A stretch of 64,000 nucleotides of DNA from an uncultured Alphaproteobacteria bacterium (lineage in GTDB: Bacteria; Pseudomonadota; Alphaproteobacteria; RF32; CAG-239): the NCBI GenBank assembly GCA_944392275.1, contig CALXWA010000001.1, positions 254,737-318,736 of the forward strand. Direction: 5' to 3'. A model generated the notes under the pieces. It did no database searches, was not told the DNA's origin, and saw only the letters and a program-made list of their open reading frames with translations. Below, piece after piece: positions 1 through 9,396 of this stretch. The first letter of the stretch is position 1. Every line of letters starts with the position of its first letter. A program made the translations under genes and the position numbers.

Positions 1-679
1 CTGCAGAAGATTCAGCCTCTGATTCTAAAGGCTTGTTTTCACCTTCATCTAAGCCTTTCATTTCAACCGATTTTATCTCTACATTTTCTAAGGGTTCAAT
101 TTTAGCCTTATCCTCATCAACAAGCACTTGATCATCAGATGATGCTTTTTCATCTTCAGGATGATCAACTTTTTCTGTTGATGCTTTTAGTTCGGCAACT
201 TTTTCATCAACTTTAGTATTAGAAACTTCAACCCCCTTAGCAATTTCTTCACGTTCCCGAAGCTCTTCTTGCGTCAACAAATGCTTTCCTTTTAAGTCGC
301 CATTATAACAATAGAGCAACCAAACATCATAAATAGGGTGCTCAACCGCATTAAGAGCCGGAGACGAAGAAATCATCCACCCACGAAAAATATTGACCTT
401 TGTATTAATATTATAATCATCAATAATATCAACAAAAGCAAAGTTTTCAGGTGTTTCCTCGGGAGGGCGTGTTGCACACTCTCTGACCGTAATTGAAAAG
501 CTTCCGAAACGAGTCTCACCATTAACGGGAACATCAATCTCACTGACTTTTCCGGTAATCTTATCCATAGCTTGCATCCGAGCCATGTTGGTATAAATTT
601 CTTTGGCGTTAACCGAAGGAATAACCCAAGCCGAACACAATAAAGTTGTTGCCAAAAGTTTATTGATTTTCTGAACCAT
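1..679 (-). CDS. DUF2155 family periplasmic protein, partial at its 3' end
   Basis: Reading the minus strand from the ATG at 677-679 gives an open frame that runs off the left edge of the window, so the C-terminus is missing (226 codons visible). The start has a signal peptide (MVQKINKLLATTLL, cleavage likely after VNA). The core (about residues 30-135) has the DUF2155 pattern: a basic region, a conserved ECATRPPEE segment, an FRGWM motif and a YDVWL motif near the end of the domain. The visible tail, from about residue 150, is acidic, Glu/Lys/Asp-rich and of low complexity. It overlaps the upstream MCE gene by 20 bases, so the two are co-transcribed. DUF2155 genes commonly sit beside MCE genes in Alphaproteobacteria. 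The molecular function is not known. Confidence 0.8.
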   Translation of the reverse strand, partial: MVQKINKLLATTLLCSAWVIPSVNAKEIYTNMARMQAMDKITGKVSEIDVPVNGETRFGSFSITVRECATRPPEETPENFAFVDIIDDYNINTKVNIFRGWMISSSPALNAVEHPIYDVWLLYCYNGDLKGKHLLTQEELREREEIAKGVEVSNTKVDEKVAELKASTEKVDHPEDEKASSDDQVLVDEDKAKIEPLENVEIKSVEMKGLDEGENKPLESEAESSA

Positions 680-1121
680 TATCCGTTACCATAAAAATGA
701 TTTCACCAACCATATCTTCCAAGGTCTTAAAATCTTTTGTATTTTGAATTGTGTCGCCGTTTTTCAACATTGTTTTGGCATGACCGGGCTCCAATTTTAT
801 AAACTTATCCCCCATCAAACCGTCTCCGACAATAGAAGCAACACTATCCACCGGCAATTGAATATCCGGAGCAATACTCATCTTAATTTCGGCGGTATAA
901 TCTTCATTATCTAAGTTTTGAGCAATTACCGTACCCACCTTAATTCCGTTGATACGGACATCAGAACCTACCGTAAGTCCGCCGACTTTCAAAAATTTTG
1001 CTGTTACATCATACCCTTTAACGACTTGTAAATCAGAAACATTATAAGCAAAATAAGCAAAGAAAGCCGCCACGGCAAGAACAAGTATCCCCATAATGGT
1101 TTCGACTGGCTTTTTATTCAT
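660..1121 (-). CDS. mlaD: MCE-domain protein, MlaD-like, outer-membrane lipid asymmetry
   Basis: A 153-aa protein with one N-terminal membrane helix (about residues 9-27) followed by a single MCE domain (about 37-115). Typical MCE features are visible: the VGSDVRINGIKVGTV segment and the SIVGDGLMGDKFIKLEPG segment. In the Mla pathway, MlaD is the periplasmic hexameric ring anchored to the inner membrane that passes phospholipids between the membranes. The start has a good ribosome site (GAGGAG about 9 bases upstream). It lies between a second MCE gene and the DUF2155 gene on the same strand. The ATPase and permease partners (MlaF, MlaE) are not in the window and may be encoded elsewhere. Confidence 0.85.
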   Translation of the reverse strand: MNKKPVETIMGILVLAVAAFFAYFAYNVSDLQVVKGYDVTAKFLKVGGLTVGSDVRINGIKVGTVIAQNLDNEDYTAEIKMSIAPDIQLPVDSVASIVGDGLMGDKFIKLEPGHAKTMLKNGDTIQNTKDFKTLEDMVGEIIFMVTDNGSENQ

Positions 1122-1141
1122 TTTAAGATTCTCCTCAATTT

Positions 1142-1666
1142 TTATTCTTGATTGTTTTGAGCATTAGTTTGATTTTTATCAGATTTTGCGGAACGGTTAG
1201 CTTTTCCGATACCGACAATCCGATCTAACAATTCTTCTAAGACCATGGCGTCTTGAGTATAAGCAAACTCGCCGCCGGCAGGAATCATATCTTCCGATCC
1301 ACCGGGTTCGATTTCAATATATTTAGCTCCCATCAGTCCGGAACTGACAATAGAAGCACTACTGTCATCGGGTAATTGCACATCTTCTCGGATTTCTAAG
1401 GTCAAAATAGCCTTAAAATTTTCATCCAACCGAGCCGAGACAACTTTACCGATATTCATCCCCGCCAAACGGACCAAATCGCCGACCAATAAACCATCCG
1501 TACGATTAAAACGGGCATTAACGGAATAATAATTTCCGCCTTCGGCATGAGAAATTTGCTTGCGGGCTCCGATAGTCGTCCCTACAATCAAGATAATGCA
1601 CAAAGCTACCCACAAACCGACTTTAAGGATTTTTTCTTCTTCTTTTGTATAACAGTCTTGTGTCAT
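1142..1666 (-). CDS. second MCE-domain protein, MlaD-like paralogue
   Basis: A 174-aa protein with a membrane helix at about residues 15-33 and one MCE domain (about 48-130), containing LVGDLVRLAGMNIGKV and SIVSSGLMGAKYIEIEPGG. It is clearly related to the MCE protein encoded immediately downstream, so this is a tandem pair, probably able to form mixed or stacked rings; that is inference. The C-terminal 25 residues are polar and Asn/Lys-rich. GGAG lies about 8 bases before the start. It is the first gene of the minus-strand unit and diverges from the ABC exporter operon across a 135-bp AT-rich gap that should hold both promoters. Confidence 0.82.
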   Translation of the reverse strand: MTQDCYTKEEEKILKVGLWVALCIILIVGTTIGARKQISHAEGGNYYSVNARFNRTDGLLVGDLVRLAGMNIGKVVSARLDENFKAILTLEIREDVQLPDDSSASIVSSGLMGAKYIEIEPGGSEDMIPAGGEFAYTQDAMVLEELLDRIVGIGKANRSAKSDKNQTNAQNNQE

Positions 1667-1801
1667 GACAACTCCAAAAACAAAATTCTTTTTCTATATA
1701 AATAAAGCAAAATAAAAATTTTGTCATCAATGTTTTTGAAAAAACAAAATAATTGTTAAAATTTAAAATAAATTTGTTAAAATAAGGTTGTCATAAATGC
1801 A

Positions 1802-2551
1802 ATGGATAACAAAAAAACAATGTTAACAGTCGAAAATCTAAATAAAAGCTTTGCTCAAAAAAAAGTAATAAACAACCTCAATCTCTCCCTCCAAGAAGGA
1901 GAAATTGTTGCCCTCTTGGGGCCAAACGGTGCCGGGAAAACCACCTTAATGCGACTATTAACTTCTTTTTATACCCCCGATTCCGGAACAATAAAAATTG
2001 ATGACCTTAACTTACAAACCAATCGTAGGGCCTTTTTACAAAAGATTGGCTATGTCCCGGAAAGCGGCTCTTTGTACCCGGAATTTAGTGTTTATGAATA
2101 TTTAAGATTTATGGCTCAAATGCATCATTTAAGCCAAACTGAGTTTACCGACAATTTATCATCTCTCACACAATACTTAGACATTGCAGATGTCATTAAC
2201 CAAAAATGCGAATTTTTATCAAAAGGGTATAAGCGGCGTGTCAGCATAGCCGGAGCTCTGATTCATCATCCCGAAATTTTAATTTTGGATGAACCGACGG
2301 AAGGTTTGGACCCCAACCAAAAATTTTATATCCGACATTTTGTAAAAGAATACGGTAAAAAGAATATTGTCTTGATTTCAACCCATATTATGGAAGAGGT
2401 TGAGGCCATGGCGGACCGCGTCATATTACTAAACAAAGGGCAAATCGTCCGTAACCTTACTCCGGAAATGCTCAAAAAAACAACCCGAGCCGGAGATATA
2501 GAGTCGGCATTTCGTTTTGCGACCATCTCACCGTTTGCGGAGGAAGACTAA
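1802..2551 (+). CDS. ABC transporter ATP-binding protein, GldA/NatA-like
   Basis: A 249-aa ABC ATPase. It shows Walker A GPNGAGKTT (residues 40-48), the variant signature LSKGYKRR typical of GldA/NatA-type exporters, Walker B ILILDEPTEGLDP and the switch histidine in STHIMEE. It powers the adjacent ABC-2 permease. Its stop codon overlaps the permease start (TAATG). The Gld-type gene order (ATPase, permease, GldG-like, DUF4340) is widespread outside the gliding Bacteroidetes, where the substrate is generally unknown. The start used has no clear ribosome site; an ATG six codons downstream is possible. Confidence 0.88.
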   Translation: MDNKKTMLTVENLNKSFAQKKVINNLNLSLQEGEIVALLGPNGAGKTTLMRLLTSFYTPDSGTIKIDDLNLQTNRRAFLQKIGYVPESGSLYPEFSVYEYLRFMAQMHHLSQTEFTDNLSSLTQYLDIADVINQKCEFLSKGYKRRVSIAGALIHHPEILILDEPTEGLDPNQKFYIRHFVKEYGKKNIVLISTHIMEEVEAMADRVILLNKGQIVRNLTPEMLKKTTRAGDIESAFRFATISPFAEED

Positions 2552-3282
2552 TGTTTCAAGACCTAAAAAACATCTTTATGAAAGAGTTTGGCTCTTATTT
2601 TAAAAGTGGGTTGGCCTATTTTGTTTTGGCAATTTATTTGCTTACCTCCATGGCAAGTACCTTTTATCTGGGCAATTTTTTTAACATTGTCAATCAAAGC
2701 CTTTATTCTTATTTTTATTATCAACCAGGTATTCTCATCTCTCTTATCCCGGCCTTGACCATGAAACTTTGGGCCGATGAAAAAAGATACGGAACCATCG
2801 AACTTTTATTAACTCAACCGTTAACATACCAAGCAATGGTTTGGGGGAAATTTATGGCCGCTTGGGCTTTTAGTGCCTTAATGGTGGCTTGCTCTTTGCC
2901 GTTTTGCTTGTCGGCAGCATGGTTTATCCAAATTGATATATACAATATTATCAGCAGTTACATTGCGGTTTTGATTGTCTCGGGAATGGTTTGTGCTTTA
3001 GGGTGTGCCGTATCATCCCTAAACCGCAATCCCGTATCGGCTTATATTTTAACGGTTTTTATCGGGACAATCCTAAAAATTACGGACTTTGATTTTTTGA
3101 TACGCAAATTCAAAATCGCAAATGAAATTTTGTTAAGGATTTCAAAGTCTCTGAATTTTAATGAACAATACGAAACAATTATTTTCGGCCAATTAACATG
3201 GAGCAGTGTTGTTTATTTTTTGAGTCTTATTTTGTTTGGACTTTGGATAAACCTTGCTGCCGTTAAATATCGGAGGGATTAA
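2551..3282 (+). CDS. ABC-2 type permease, GldF-like
   Basis: A 243-aa integral membrane protein with about six predicted helices, the first near residues 19-39 and the last near 217-237. Short charged loops include the conserved MKLWADEKRYGTIELLLTQP region between helices 2 and 3, a hallmark of ABC-2/GldF permeases. It is translationally coupled to the ATPase upstream (one-base overlap) and is followed two bases later by the GldG-like gene. It probably forms the channel of this exporter. The substrate cannot be read from the sequence. Confidence 0.87.
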   Translation: MFQDLKNIFMKEFGSYFKSGLAYFVLAIYLLTSMASTFYLGNFFNIVNQSLYSYFYYQPGILISLIPALTMKLWADEKRYGTIELLLTQPLTYQAMVWGKFMAAWAFSALMVACSLPFCLSAAWFIQIDIYNIISSYIAVLIVSGMVCALGCAVSSLNRNPVSAYILTVFIGTILKITDFDFLIRKFKIANEILLRISKSLNFNEQYETIIFGQLTWSSVVYFLSLILFGLWINLAAVKYRRD

Positions 3283-3284
3283 AA

Positions 3285-5189
3285 ATGAAAGCCGCTAAGC
3301 ATAAACCATCTCGCCGAAATTACATCATTTGGACTTTGTTTATTTTGTGTTTTATCTCTTTTTTGGGTATAAACATCGGAACGGCTTTGTTTGGGAGCTC
3401 CTATAAACTAGATTTAACACAAAACAAACAATACACCTTGCATCCCTCAACATTACAATGGCTCCAAAAGAACAAAAGCCGCATTTTTATCAAATTATAT
3501 TTATCCGATGGGATTAAAGAGGAATATCCGCAAATTGACCAATATTCCAGATATTTGATAAAGCTTTTGGAGCAGTATCAAATCAACTCCAAGGGGACTA
3601 TTCAATTTGAGATTGTAAGCGTTAATCCATATTCGGCCACGGAAGAAGAGGCCCGTAAACAAGGTCTGCGTCCCTTTTTGGATAAAAAAGGCAAAAGCAA
3701 TTTTTATTTTGGTGCCGTTTTGGCAGATGAACGAGGCCAGTCTTATACAATTCCTTACCTAAACTCAGAACGCCAAAATTATATTGAACAAGATATTGAC
3801 CGTATTTTAGGCAAATTAAACGGATATGAAGCCCAAAGAATAGGGGTCTTATCCTCGGTTTTGCCGGTAATTGACACAAAAGAAAATTTGAATAACCGAA
3901 TAGATTGGCCGTTTGTCAAACAACTTCGCAAAGACTACGAAGTGGAATACATCCGTAGTGATAAAACCCAAATTCCGGTACGGATAAAAACTCTTTTGGT
4001 TGTAAATCCGTCTTCTTTAGCTCCCATGACCATATACGCCTTGGATCAGTATTTGATGCGAGGCGGTAAAATTATTTTATTTTTAGACCCCTTTGCCGAA
4101 AGTTTTATGAACCTTTTTGGGTATATTAATACGGCACCTTCCAATCTGGAACAATTTTTGCAAAATTTTGGTGTCTTATATCAAGAAAATCGGCTCATTG
4201 GGGATAATCAGCTCAGTCAAAACACCCTAATCAACCAATCCGACCGTTATACGGTAAGCGGCTATCCGCTCTGGTTTGACGTTACAAACCAACAAATAGA
4301 CGCCTCACATCCGATAACTCAAGGTTTAAGAAAATTGCGGTTTAAGTCGGCCGGAGGCCTAGAACTAAAAAAACTTCCACAAGCACAGGGAAAAGTTTTA
4401 GTCACCAGCAGCGATAACAGCGGAGAAATAGATGCCTCCGTGGCCAAATATGCAGCAAAATCTTCGGTTTTGGGTAATTTTATCAAAACCAATCGCCATT
4501 ATCCGCTTGCCGTCTTGCAAGAAGGTAAATTTATGTCCATGTTTGAGCAAAATCCAATCCAAAATACGGAAATCGGACAAATGATGATCCCCTTTTTAAT
4601 GACCTCCATCCGCCCGGGAAAATTGTTGGTTATCAGCGACAGTGATTTTCTTTATACGCCAAACTGGAGCAAAAACAATCCCTTAGAAGGGGACGCCTAT
4701 GACACAATTCCCTATAATGATAATTTGTCCTTTGTTTTAAGAGCGGTTGATTATATGACCGATAACAACAAAATCTTGTTTTCGCCATCTTTAGAAACAA
4801 AAGAAGATCATCAAACCTTTGCCCAGATTATTAAAGACAAGATTGCTCAAAAGAGTAACCCCCAAGAAGCAAAGCTAAAGGAACAACTCCTCCAAGCCCA
4901 ACAAAAACAAAAGCAATTGCAAGAAAACATCAAAAAGCAATCGGTCTTTCCGTCTGCGGCACTAATCAAAGAGTTTGAATCCTATCAAAGAGAAGAAGAA
5001 AACATAAAATACAAATTACAAGAATTTGATTTCCAAATAAATCAACAACAAAAATATCTAATGAATCTCTTTGTTGTCTTAAATTTAATTCTTTTTCCGG
5101 CAATGGTTATCGGTATAATCTTTGCCTATGACCGACGTCAAAGAAAAAAACAACAACACCGAGCCGAGGAGATTGTCAATGCCAAATAA
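3285..5189 (+). CDS. GldG-like ABC-type transport auxiliary protein
   Basis: A 634-aa protein with a membrane helix near residues 14-36, a long periplasmic region of the ABC_transp_aux/GldG family (about 45-490, including VVNPSSLAPMTIYALDQYLM and ILFLDPFAES), a Gln/Lys-rich coiled coil at about 520-590 and a C-terminal helix (about 595-617) ending in a basic tail. This is the normal layout for GldG-family proteins, which pair with ABC-2 permeases. It belongs to the operon started by the ATPase and overlaps the next gene by 11 bases. Confidence 0.85.
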   Translation: MKAAKHKPSRRNYIIWTLFILCFISFLGINIGTALFGSSYKLDLTQNKQYTLHPSTLQWLQKNKSRIFIKLYLSDGIKEEYPQIDQYSRYLIKLLEQYQINSKGTIQFEIVSVNPYSATEEEARKQGLRPFLDKKGKSNFYFGAVLADERGQSYTIPYLNSERQNYIEQDIDRILGKLNGYEAQRIGVLSSVLPVIDTKENLNNRIDWPFVKQLRKDYEVEYIRSDKTQIPVRIKTLLVVNPSSLAPMTIYALDQYLMRGGKIILFLDPFAESFMNLFGYINTAPSNLEQFLQNFGVLYQENRLIGDNQLSQNTLINQSDRYTVSGYPLWFDVTNQQIDASHPITQGLRKLRFKSAGGLELKKLPQAQGKVLVTSSDNSGEIDASVAKYAAKSSVLGNFIKTNRHYPLAVLQEGKFMSMFEQNPIQNTEIGQMMIPFLMTSIRPGKLLVISDSDFLYTPNWSKNNPLEGDAYDTIPYNDNLSFVLRAVDYMTDNNKILFSPSLETKEDHQTFAQIIKDKIAQKSNPQEAKLKEQLLQAQQKQKQLQENIKKQSVFPSAALIKEFESYQREEENIKYKLQEFDFQINQQQKYLMNLFVVLNLILFPAMVIGIIFAYDRRQRKKQQHRAEEIVNAK

Positions 5190-6204
5190 AACCTTAAAAA
5201 AAGCCGCTCTTTGTGCCGTTTTATCAATAATCTTTGCCGTTTGCGGAATTTTTTACAGTCTTTGGCGTTTTCCGCCACAAAGCGGAGGGGCTTTTGTCTT
5301 TGCCGCAACCAAAGATGCCGGAACCAAATTAAACCGCATAAAAATCACCACACCGCAGTTAACAACAACTTTAGTACTGGAAAACGACATGTGGCGGGTT
5401 GCTCAAGAGGATTATTATTTTGCCAATTTTGAGTTGGTACAAGACCTGTTTGATAAAATCAACCAAGCCCGTTATTATCATCAACAAAATTATTCCAAAG
5501 AACAAGTTGACGCAAACGGCTTAAATCTACCTCAAGATTCTCAAGCCCTTCTTAAAGGGAGTTTGATAGAAACCTTTGCCGAAGATAAACAACTTAATGC
5601 GATTGTTATCGGTCAAAGTACGGACAACAAACTGTATCAGTTTATAAAAGAGCCAAACAAGCAAGAAATATGGTTGATGGACCATAATTTTACGTTTCCG
5701 AGCAAAAATTATTCATGGTTGATGCAGCCGATTTTACAATATCCACGTTCTTTGATTGAAACCATTGTTACCGAAAATAGCGGCAAAATAGAGGTTGCTA
5801 ACCGAGCCTCAGAGCAATATCCGTTCTATAACCGGTACAAAAAAGTCGTTTTTGCAGATCCTTTACTTGAACGTACGGAATACCTCATTGCAACCAAAGT
5901 CCTGTCACCGCAAAATTTTGATGAACAAGCTTTTCCGTACCGCCGGCGTCTTGATTTAATAACCTTCAGCGGTTTAATTACAACATTGGATATTTTTTAT
6001 AGCCAAACCGAATATTGGCTCAAAATATCTTTTTCAACAACCAATCTACCAACAACGGCAGTCAATGCTTATATTAAAGACAATCGTTTTCTTTATGATA
6101 ATTGGTATTTCCAAATATCACCGGATGACGGGAATATCTTGGTTAACTTTAGGGTAGATGAAAATAATGACAATACCGGCCGATCTGAAGGAGTTTCTGC
6201 TTAA
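5179..6204 (+). CDS. DUF4340 domain-containing protein, exporter-associated
   Basis: A 341-aa protein with an N-terminal membrane anchor (about residues 9-30) and a repeated periplasmic DUF4340 fold. The chosen ATG at 5179 has a GAGGAG ribosome site and leaves an 11-base overlap with the preceding gene; an in-frame ATG at 5122 would add 19 residues of polar sequence without a ribosome site. DUF4340 proteins routinely follow GldG-like proteins in this exporter cassette. Their exact role is unknown, presumably substrate handling in the periplasm. Its end overlaps the downstream kinase by about 40 bases. Confidence 0.82.
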   Translation: MPNKTLKKAALCAVLSIIFAVCGIFYSLWRFPPQSGGAFVFAATKDAGTKLNRIKITTPQLTTTLVLENDMWRVAQEDYYFANFELVQDLFDKINQARYYHQQNYSKEQVDANGLNLPQDSQALLKGSLIETFAEDKQLNAIVIGQSTDNKLYQFIKEPNKQEIWLMDHNFTFPSKNYSWLMQPILQYPRSLIETIVTENSGKIEVANRASEQYPFYNRYKKVVFADPLLERTEYLIATKVLSPQNFDEQAFPYRRRLDLITFSGLITTLDIFYSQTEYWLKISFSTTNLPTTAVNAYIKDNRFLYDNWYFQISPDDGNILVNFRVDENNDNTGRSEGVSA

Positions 6205-7612
6205 TATTTCGCCCCATATTTTTCTCGAAATAAATTCATCGGGACAGATTGTGTATGCCGGATCAAAAGCACAATATATCTTTGCCCTCACCAATACAAA
6301 TAAACCGACAATCTTTGAGATTTTTCCAAAAAAACAATCTCTTCAAATCAAAGAGCATCTGGAAAAGCTTGTCTACCAACAATATCCAGAAAAATTTTCA
6401 CTAGAATTTAAAAACCGAAATTATAATGTGTTGGCATATCCGTTTCATCAAGATATTGTTCTTTTAATGGAAGATATAACGGAGAAAAGACAGCTTTCGC
6501 ATCTGTTGTATCAAGTCTCGGCCCGTCTGGAGTTTGCCGAAAAAACAGCTCATCTTGGCTATTGGGAACTCGATTTAAGCAACAAAAAATTTTATTGGTC
6601 AAAACAAATGTACCATATATTTGGCGTTGATGCCAATACCGTTTCCTGCAAAAGAAACTTAATTCGAGAGCAGATTTTATTTGATGATCTCAAAATATAT
6701 AAAGAACAATTAAGTAAATTAATAAAAGAGGAAAAACCGGTTGAGGGGAAAGTCCGTATCCTAAAACCAAACGGAAAAATTGCCTATTGCCAGTTTAAAG
6801 CCGGAATAATCTTTCGCGATTTTCGCAAAAACATTGCCGGAACTTTTCAAGATATAACCACCTTGGTTGAAACACAAATAGCTTACCAAAAAGCCAAACA
6901 AGAGGCAGAAGCCAACAATATGGCAAAGTCCTATTTTATTGCTCAAGCCAGTCATGACCTTCGGCAACCGATGCAGGCTCTCAATATTTTTATTGAAAAT
7001 CTTGGAATGACGGAATTATCCGCTCTACAAACAGAAATCTTGAAAAAAATACAAGAAAGCAGCAATAACCTGAAAAACATGTTGGATAATTTATTAGATA
7101 TTTCAAAATTAGATTCCAACGGCATGGAATATTTGCCGCAAACCTTTAATTTAAGCGACTTTTTATGCCGCCTTTGCCAAGAATATACAAATATTGCACA
7201 AAACAAAGGCATTTGCTTGCAATGCAATATCCATAACATCCAAATAACCACCGATATCGTTTTATTAGAAAGAATAATCCGTAATCTTATGAGTAACGCT
7301 TTGAAATACACCAAAAACAAAATCAAAATTTCAGCCGTACAACACAATGAAAAAGTCTATATTTTTGTCATAGATAACGGCATTGGTATAAAGCAAGAGG
7401 AAATTCCATATATTTTTGATGAATTTTTTCAGTCGCGTTTTGTATCGGAAAATCGCCGCAACGGAGCCGGCTTAGGGCTGAGTATTGTCAAAAAAATCGC
7501 CTCAAGAATAGGGGCAAAAATCAAAGTGAAATCCGTTTTAAAAAAATTTACGTGTTTTACCATAATTCTGGATCTATCGGCCGACAAAACAAAAATCCCC
7601 TCCAACGGTTAA
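6167..7612 (+). CDS. PAS-containing sensor histidine kinase, orphan
   Basis: A 481-aa cytoplasmic kinase with no predicted membrane helix. It has two PAS-like regions (about residues 10-105 and 115-230; the second shows GYWELDLSNKKFYWS), then a dimerisation/phosphoacceptor helix with ASHDLRQPMQAL (His near residue 265) and a full ATPase domain: N box NLMSNALKYTK, G1 DNGIGIK, F box FDEFFQ and G2 GAGLGLSIVKKI. The HDLRQPMQAL form of the H box is common in hybrid kinases, yet there is no receiver domain and no response regulator nearby. The ATG at 6158 is also possible. The overlap with the DUF4340 gene suggests co-expression with the exporter. Confidence 0.85.
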   Translation: MTIPADLKEFLLNISPHIFLEINSSGQIVYAGSKAQYIFALTNTNKPTIFEIFPKKQSLQIKEHLEKLVYQQYPEKFSLEFKNRNYNVLAYPFHQDIVLLMEDITEKRQLSHLLYQVSARLEFAEKTAHLGYWELDLSNKKFYWSKQMYHIFGVDANTVSCKRNLIREQILFDDLKIYKEQLSKLIKEEKPVEGKVRILKPNGKIAYCQFKAGIIFRDFRKNIAGTFQDITTLVETQIAYQKAKQEAEANNMAKSYFIAQASHDLRQPMQALNIFIENLGMTELSALQTEILKKIQESSNNLKNMLDNLLDISKLDSNGMEYLPQTFNLSDFLCRLCQEYTNIAQNKGICLQCNIHNIQITTDIVLLERIIRNLMSNALKYTKNKIKISAVQHNEKVYIFVIDNGIGIKQEEIPYIFDEFFQSRFVSENRRNGAGLGLSIVKKIASRIGAKIKVKSVLKKFTCFTIILDLSADKTKIPSNG

Positions 7613-7629
7613 CGACAAAACTTTTTTGC

Positions 7630-7657
7630 TTGAGATATTTAAAATATGTAGTAATAT
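7630..7657 (+). promoter_or_regulatory. candidate sigma-70 promoter of metG
   Basis: TTGAGA at 7630-7635 and TAATAT at 7652-7657 are separated by 16 bases and lie about 45 bases before the metG start. The match to the housekeeping consensus is fair, and the site sits in the only gap between the kinase and metG. This is a sequence match only. Confidence 0.4.
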
Positions 7658-7701
7658 TTGCAAGTTAAAATAAAAATAAAAAAGAAACGGAGTTATTTTA
7701 A

Positions 7702-9396
7702 ATGTCTAAAATCTTAATTACCTCGGCATTGCCTTATGTAAATGGTGTTCCTCATTTAGGACACATGGTTGGTTGTCTTCTTCCTTCAGATGTTTACGCT
7801 CGGTACATGCGAATGATGGGAAATGAGGTTTTATACATTTGCGGGACGGATGAACACGGCACTCCATCAGAGGTTGGTGCCGCCAAAGAAGGGATGGAAA
7901 TTGGAGAGTATTGCACCAAATACCACAACCGTCATAAAGAAGCCTATAAAGCTTTCAATTTATCTTTTGACTTTTTTGGTCGGACCTCTAGTCCCCAAAA
8001 TCAGGAAATAACTTATCATATTTTTGAACAATTAGATAAAAACGGCTATATTGAAGAAAAATCCATCAAGCAAATTTATTCAATTGATGATGGTCGTTTT
8101 TTACCGGATCGCTATGTAACGGGAACATGCCCGCATTGCGGTTATGACAAGGCGAGGGGCGATCAATGCGAAAATTGCACCAAAGTTTTGGATCCTACCG
8201 AGTTGATTAATCCACGTTCTACGATTTCCGGTTCAACCAATCTTGAGGTACGAGAAACCAAACATCTCTTTTTAAAACTACCTCTGTTGGAAGAAAAATT
8301 AGCCCAATGGGTCAAATCTAAAGAACCGTTCTGGCCGGATATTGCTTATTCCATTGCTCAAAAATGGTTAAAAGAAGGTCTGCAAGAACGTTGCATTACC
8401 CGCGACTTAAAATGGGGCTTTCCGGTAAACAAACCGGGCTTTGAAGATAAAGTTTTTTATGTTTGGTTTGATGCCCCGATTGGTTACATCGGCATAACCA
8501 AGCAATGGGCTGACGAAAATCCGCAAAGCCGCAATTGGAAAGATTGGTGGCTGGATGCAAAAGATGTCCGCTATGTTGAATTTATGGGAAAAGATAACGT
8601 TCCGTTCCATTCCATTTCTTTTCCGGCAACTCTGCTTGGCACAAAAGAGAACTGGACCCTGGTTGATTATTTGAAAGGCATGAGCTATCTGACCTATGAA
8701 GGTGGCAAATTCTCCAAATCTGAAAAAAGAGGTATTTTTGCAGAAGATGCCGTTAAAGAATATCCGGCAGATTATTGGCGTTATTGGCTAATGTCTAATG
8801 CTCCTGAAAGCTCGGATTCTTCCTTTAGTTTTGAATTGTTTGCAGCGGTCATCAACAAAGACCTTAACGGCGTTCTAGGCAATTTTGTGTCTCGAGTTTT
8901 GAAAATGACAGCATCCAAAATTGCTTCAGAAGTTCCATCCGGTGGCACGCCTGATAAAGCCGAGATTGAATTGGTTAACACCTTGCAAGAAAAAGTTGAC
9001 AATTACCTCAAATATATGAATGAGCTTGAGTTCCGCAAAGCCTTAAACGAATTGCGAGCCATCTGGGTTGACGGTAACAACTACATTTCAACAACAGAAC
9101 CGTGGAGCGTAATAAAAACGGATGTTAATCGAGCCTCTTGCATTTTAAGAACATGCATCAACTTAATCCGCATTTATGCATTATTATCGGCTCCGATTAT
9201 GCCGGAAACCTCAGAAAAAATAATGCAAAAGCTTGGGCTTACACTTTCTGGGGCATCCTTAAAAGACTTTAATGTCCATAAAGAAATTGAAGCCTTAAAG
9301 CCGGGACATGCTTTTGAGGTAGGAGAGATGCTTTTTGAACGCATTACTCCGGAAAAAGTAGAAGAGTTAAAAACCAAATACGGAAGTAATAAGTAA
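7702..9396 (+). CDS. metG: methionine--tRNA ligase
   Basis: A 564-aa class I aminoacyl-tRNA synthetase that charges tRNA-Met and initiator tRNA. It carries the HIGH-type motif HLGH (residues 18-21), a CP-domain zinc knuckle (CPHCGYDKARGDQCENC, about 145-161) with four cysteines, and the KMSKS equivalent KFSKS near residue 339. A C-terminal anticodon-binding helical domain follows. There is no extra C-terminal tRNA-binding (EMAP-like) domain, so this is the shorter monomer-type enzyme. The ribosome site is AACGGAG. The stop codon overlaps the start of the next gene by one base (TAATG). Confidence 0.96.
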   Translation: MSKILITSALPYVNGVPHLGHMVGCLLPSDVYARYMRMMGNEVLYICGTDEHGTPSEVGAAKEGMEIGEYCTKYHNRHKEAYKAFNLSFDFFGRTSSPQNQEITYHIFEQLDKNGYIEEKSIKQIYSIDDGRFLPDRYVTGTCPHCGYDKARGDQCENCTKVLDPTELINPRSTISGSTNLEVRETKHLFLKLPLLEEKLAQWVKSKEPFWPDIAYSIAQKWLKEGLQERCITRDLKWGFPVNKPGFEDKVFYVWFDAPIGYIGITKQWADENPQSRNWKDWWLDAKDVRYVEFMGKDNVPFHSISFPATLLGTKENWTLVDYLKGMSYLTYEGGKFSKSEKRGIFAEDAVKEYPADYWRYWLMSNAPESSDSSFSFELFAAVINKDLNGVLGNFVSRVLKMTASKIASEVPSGGTPDKAEIELVNTLQEKVDNYLKYMNELEFRKALNELRAIWVDGNNYISTTEPWSVIKTDVNRASCILRTCINLIRIYALLSAPIMPETSEKIMQKLGLTLSGASLKDFNVHKEIEALKPGHAFEVGEMLFERITPEKVEELKTKYGSNK

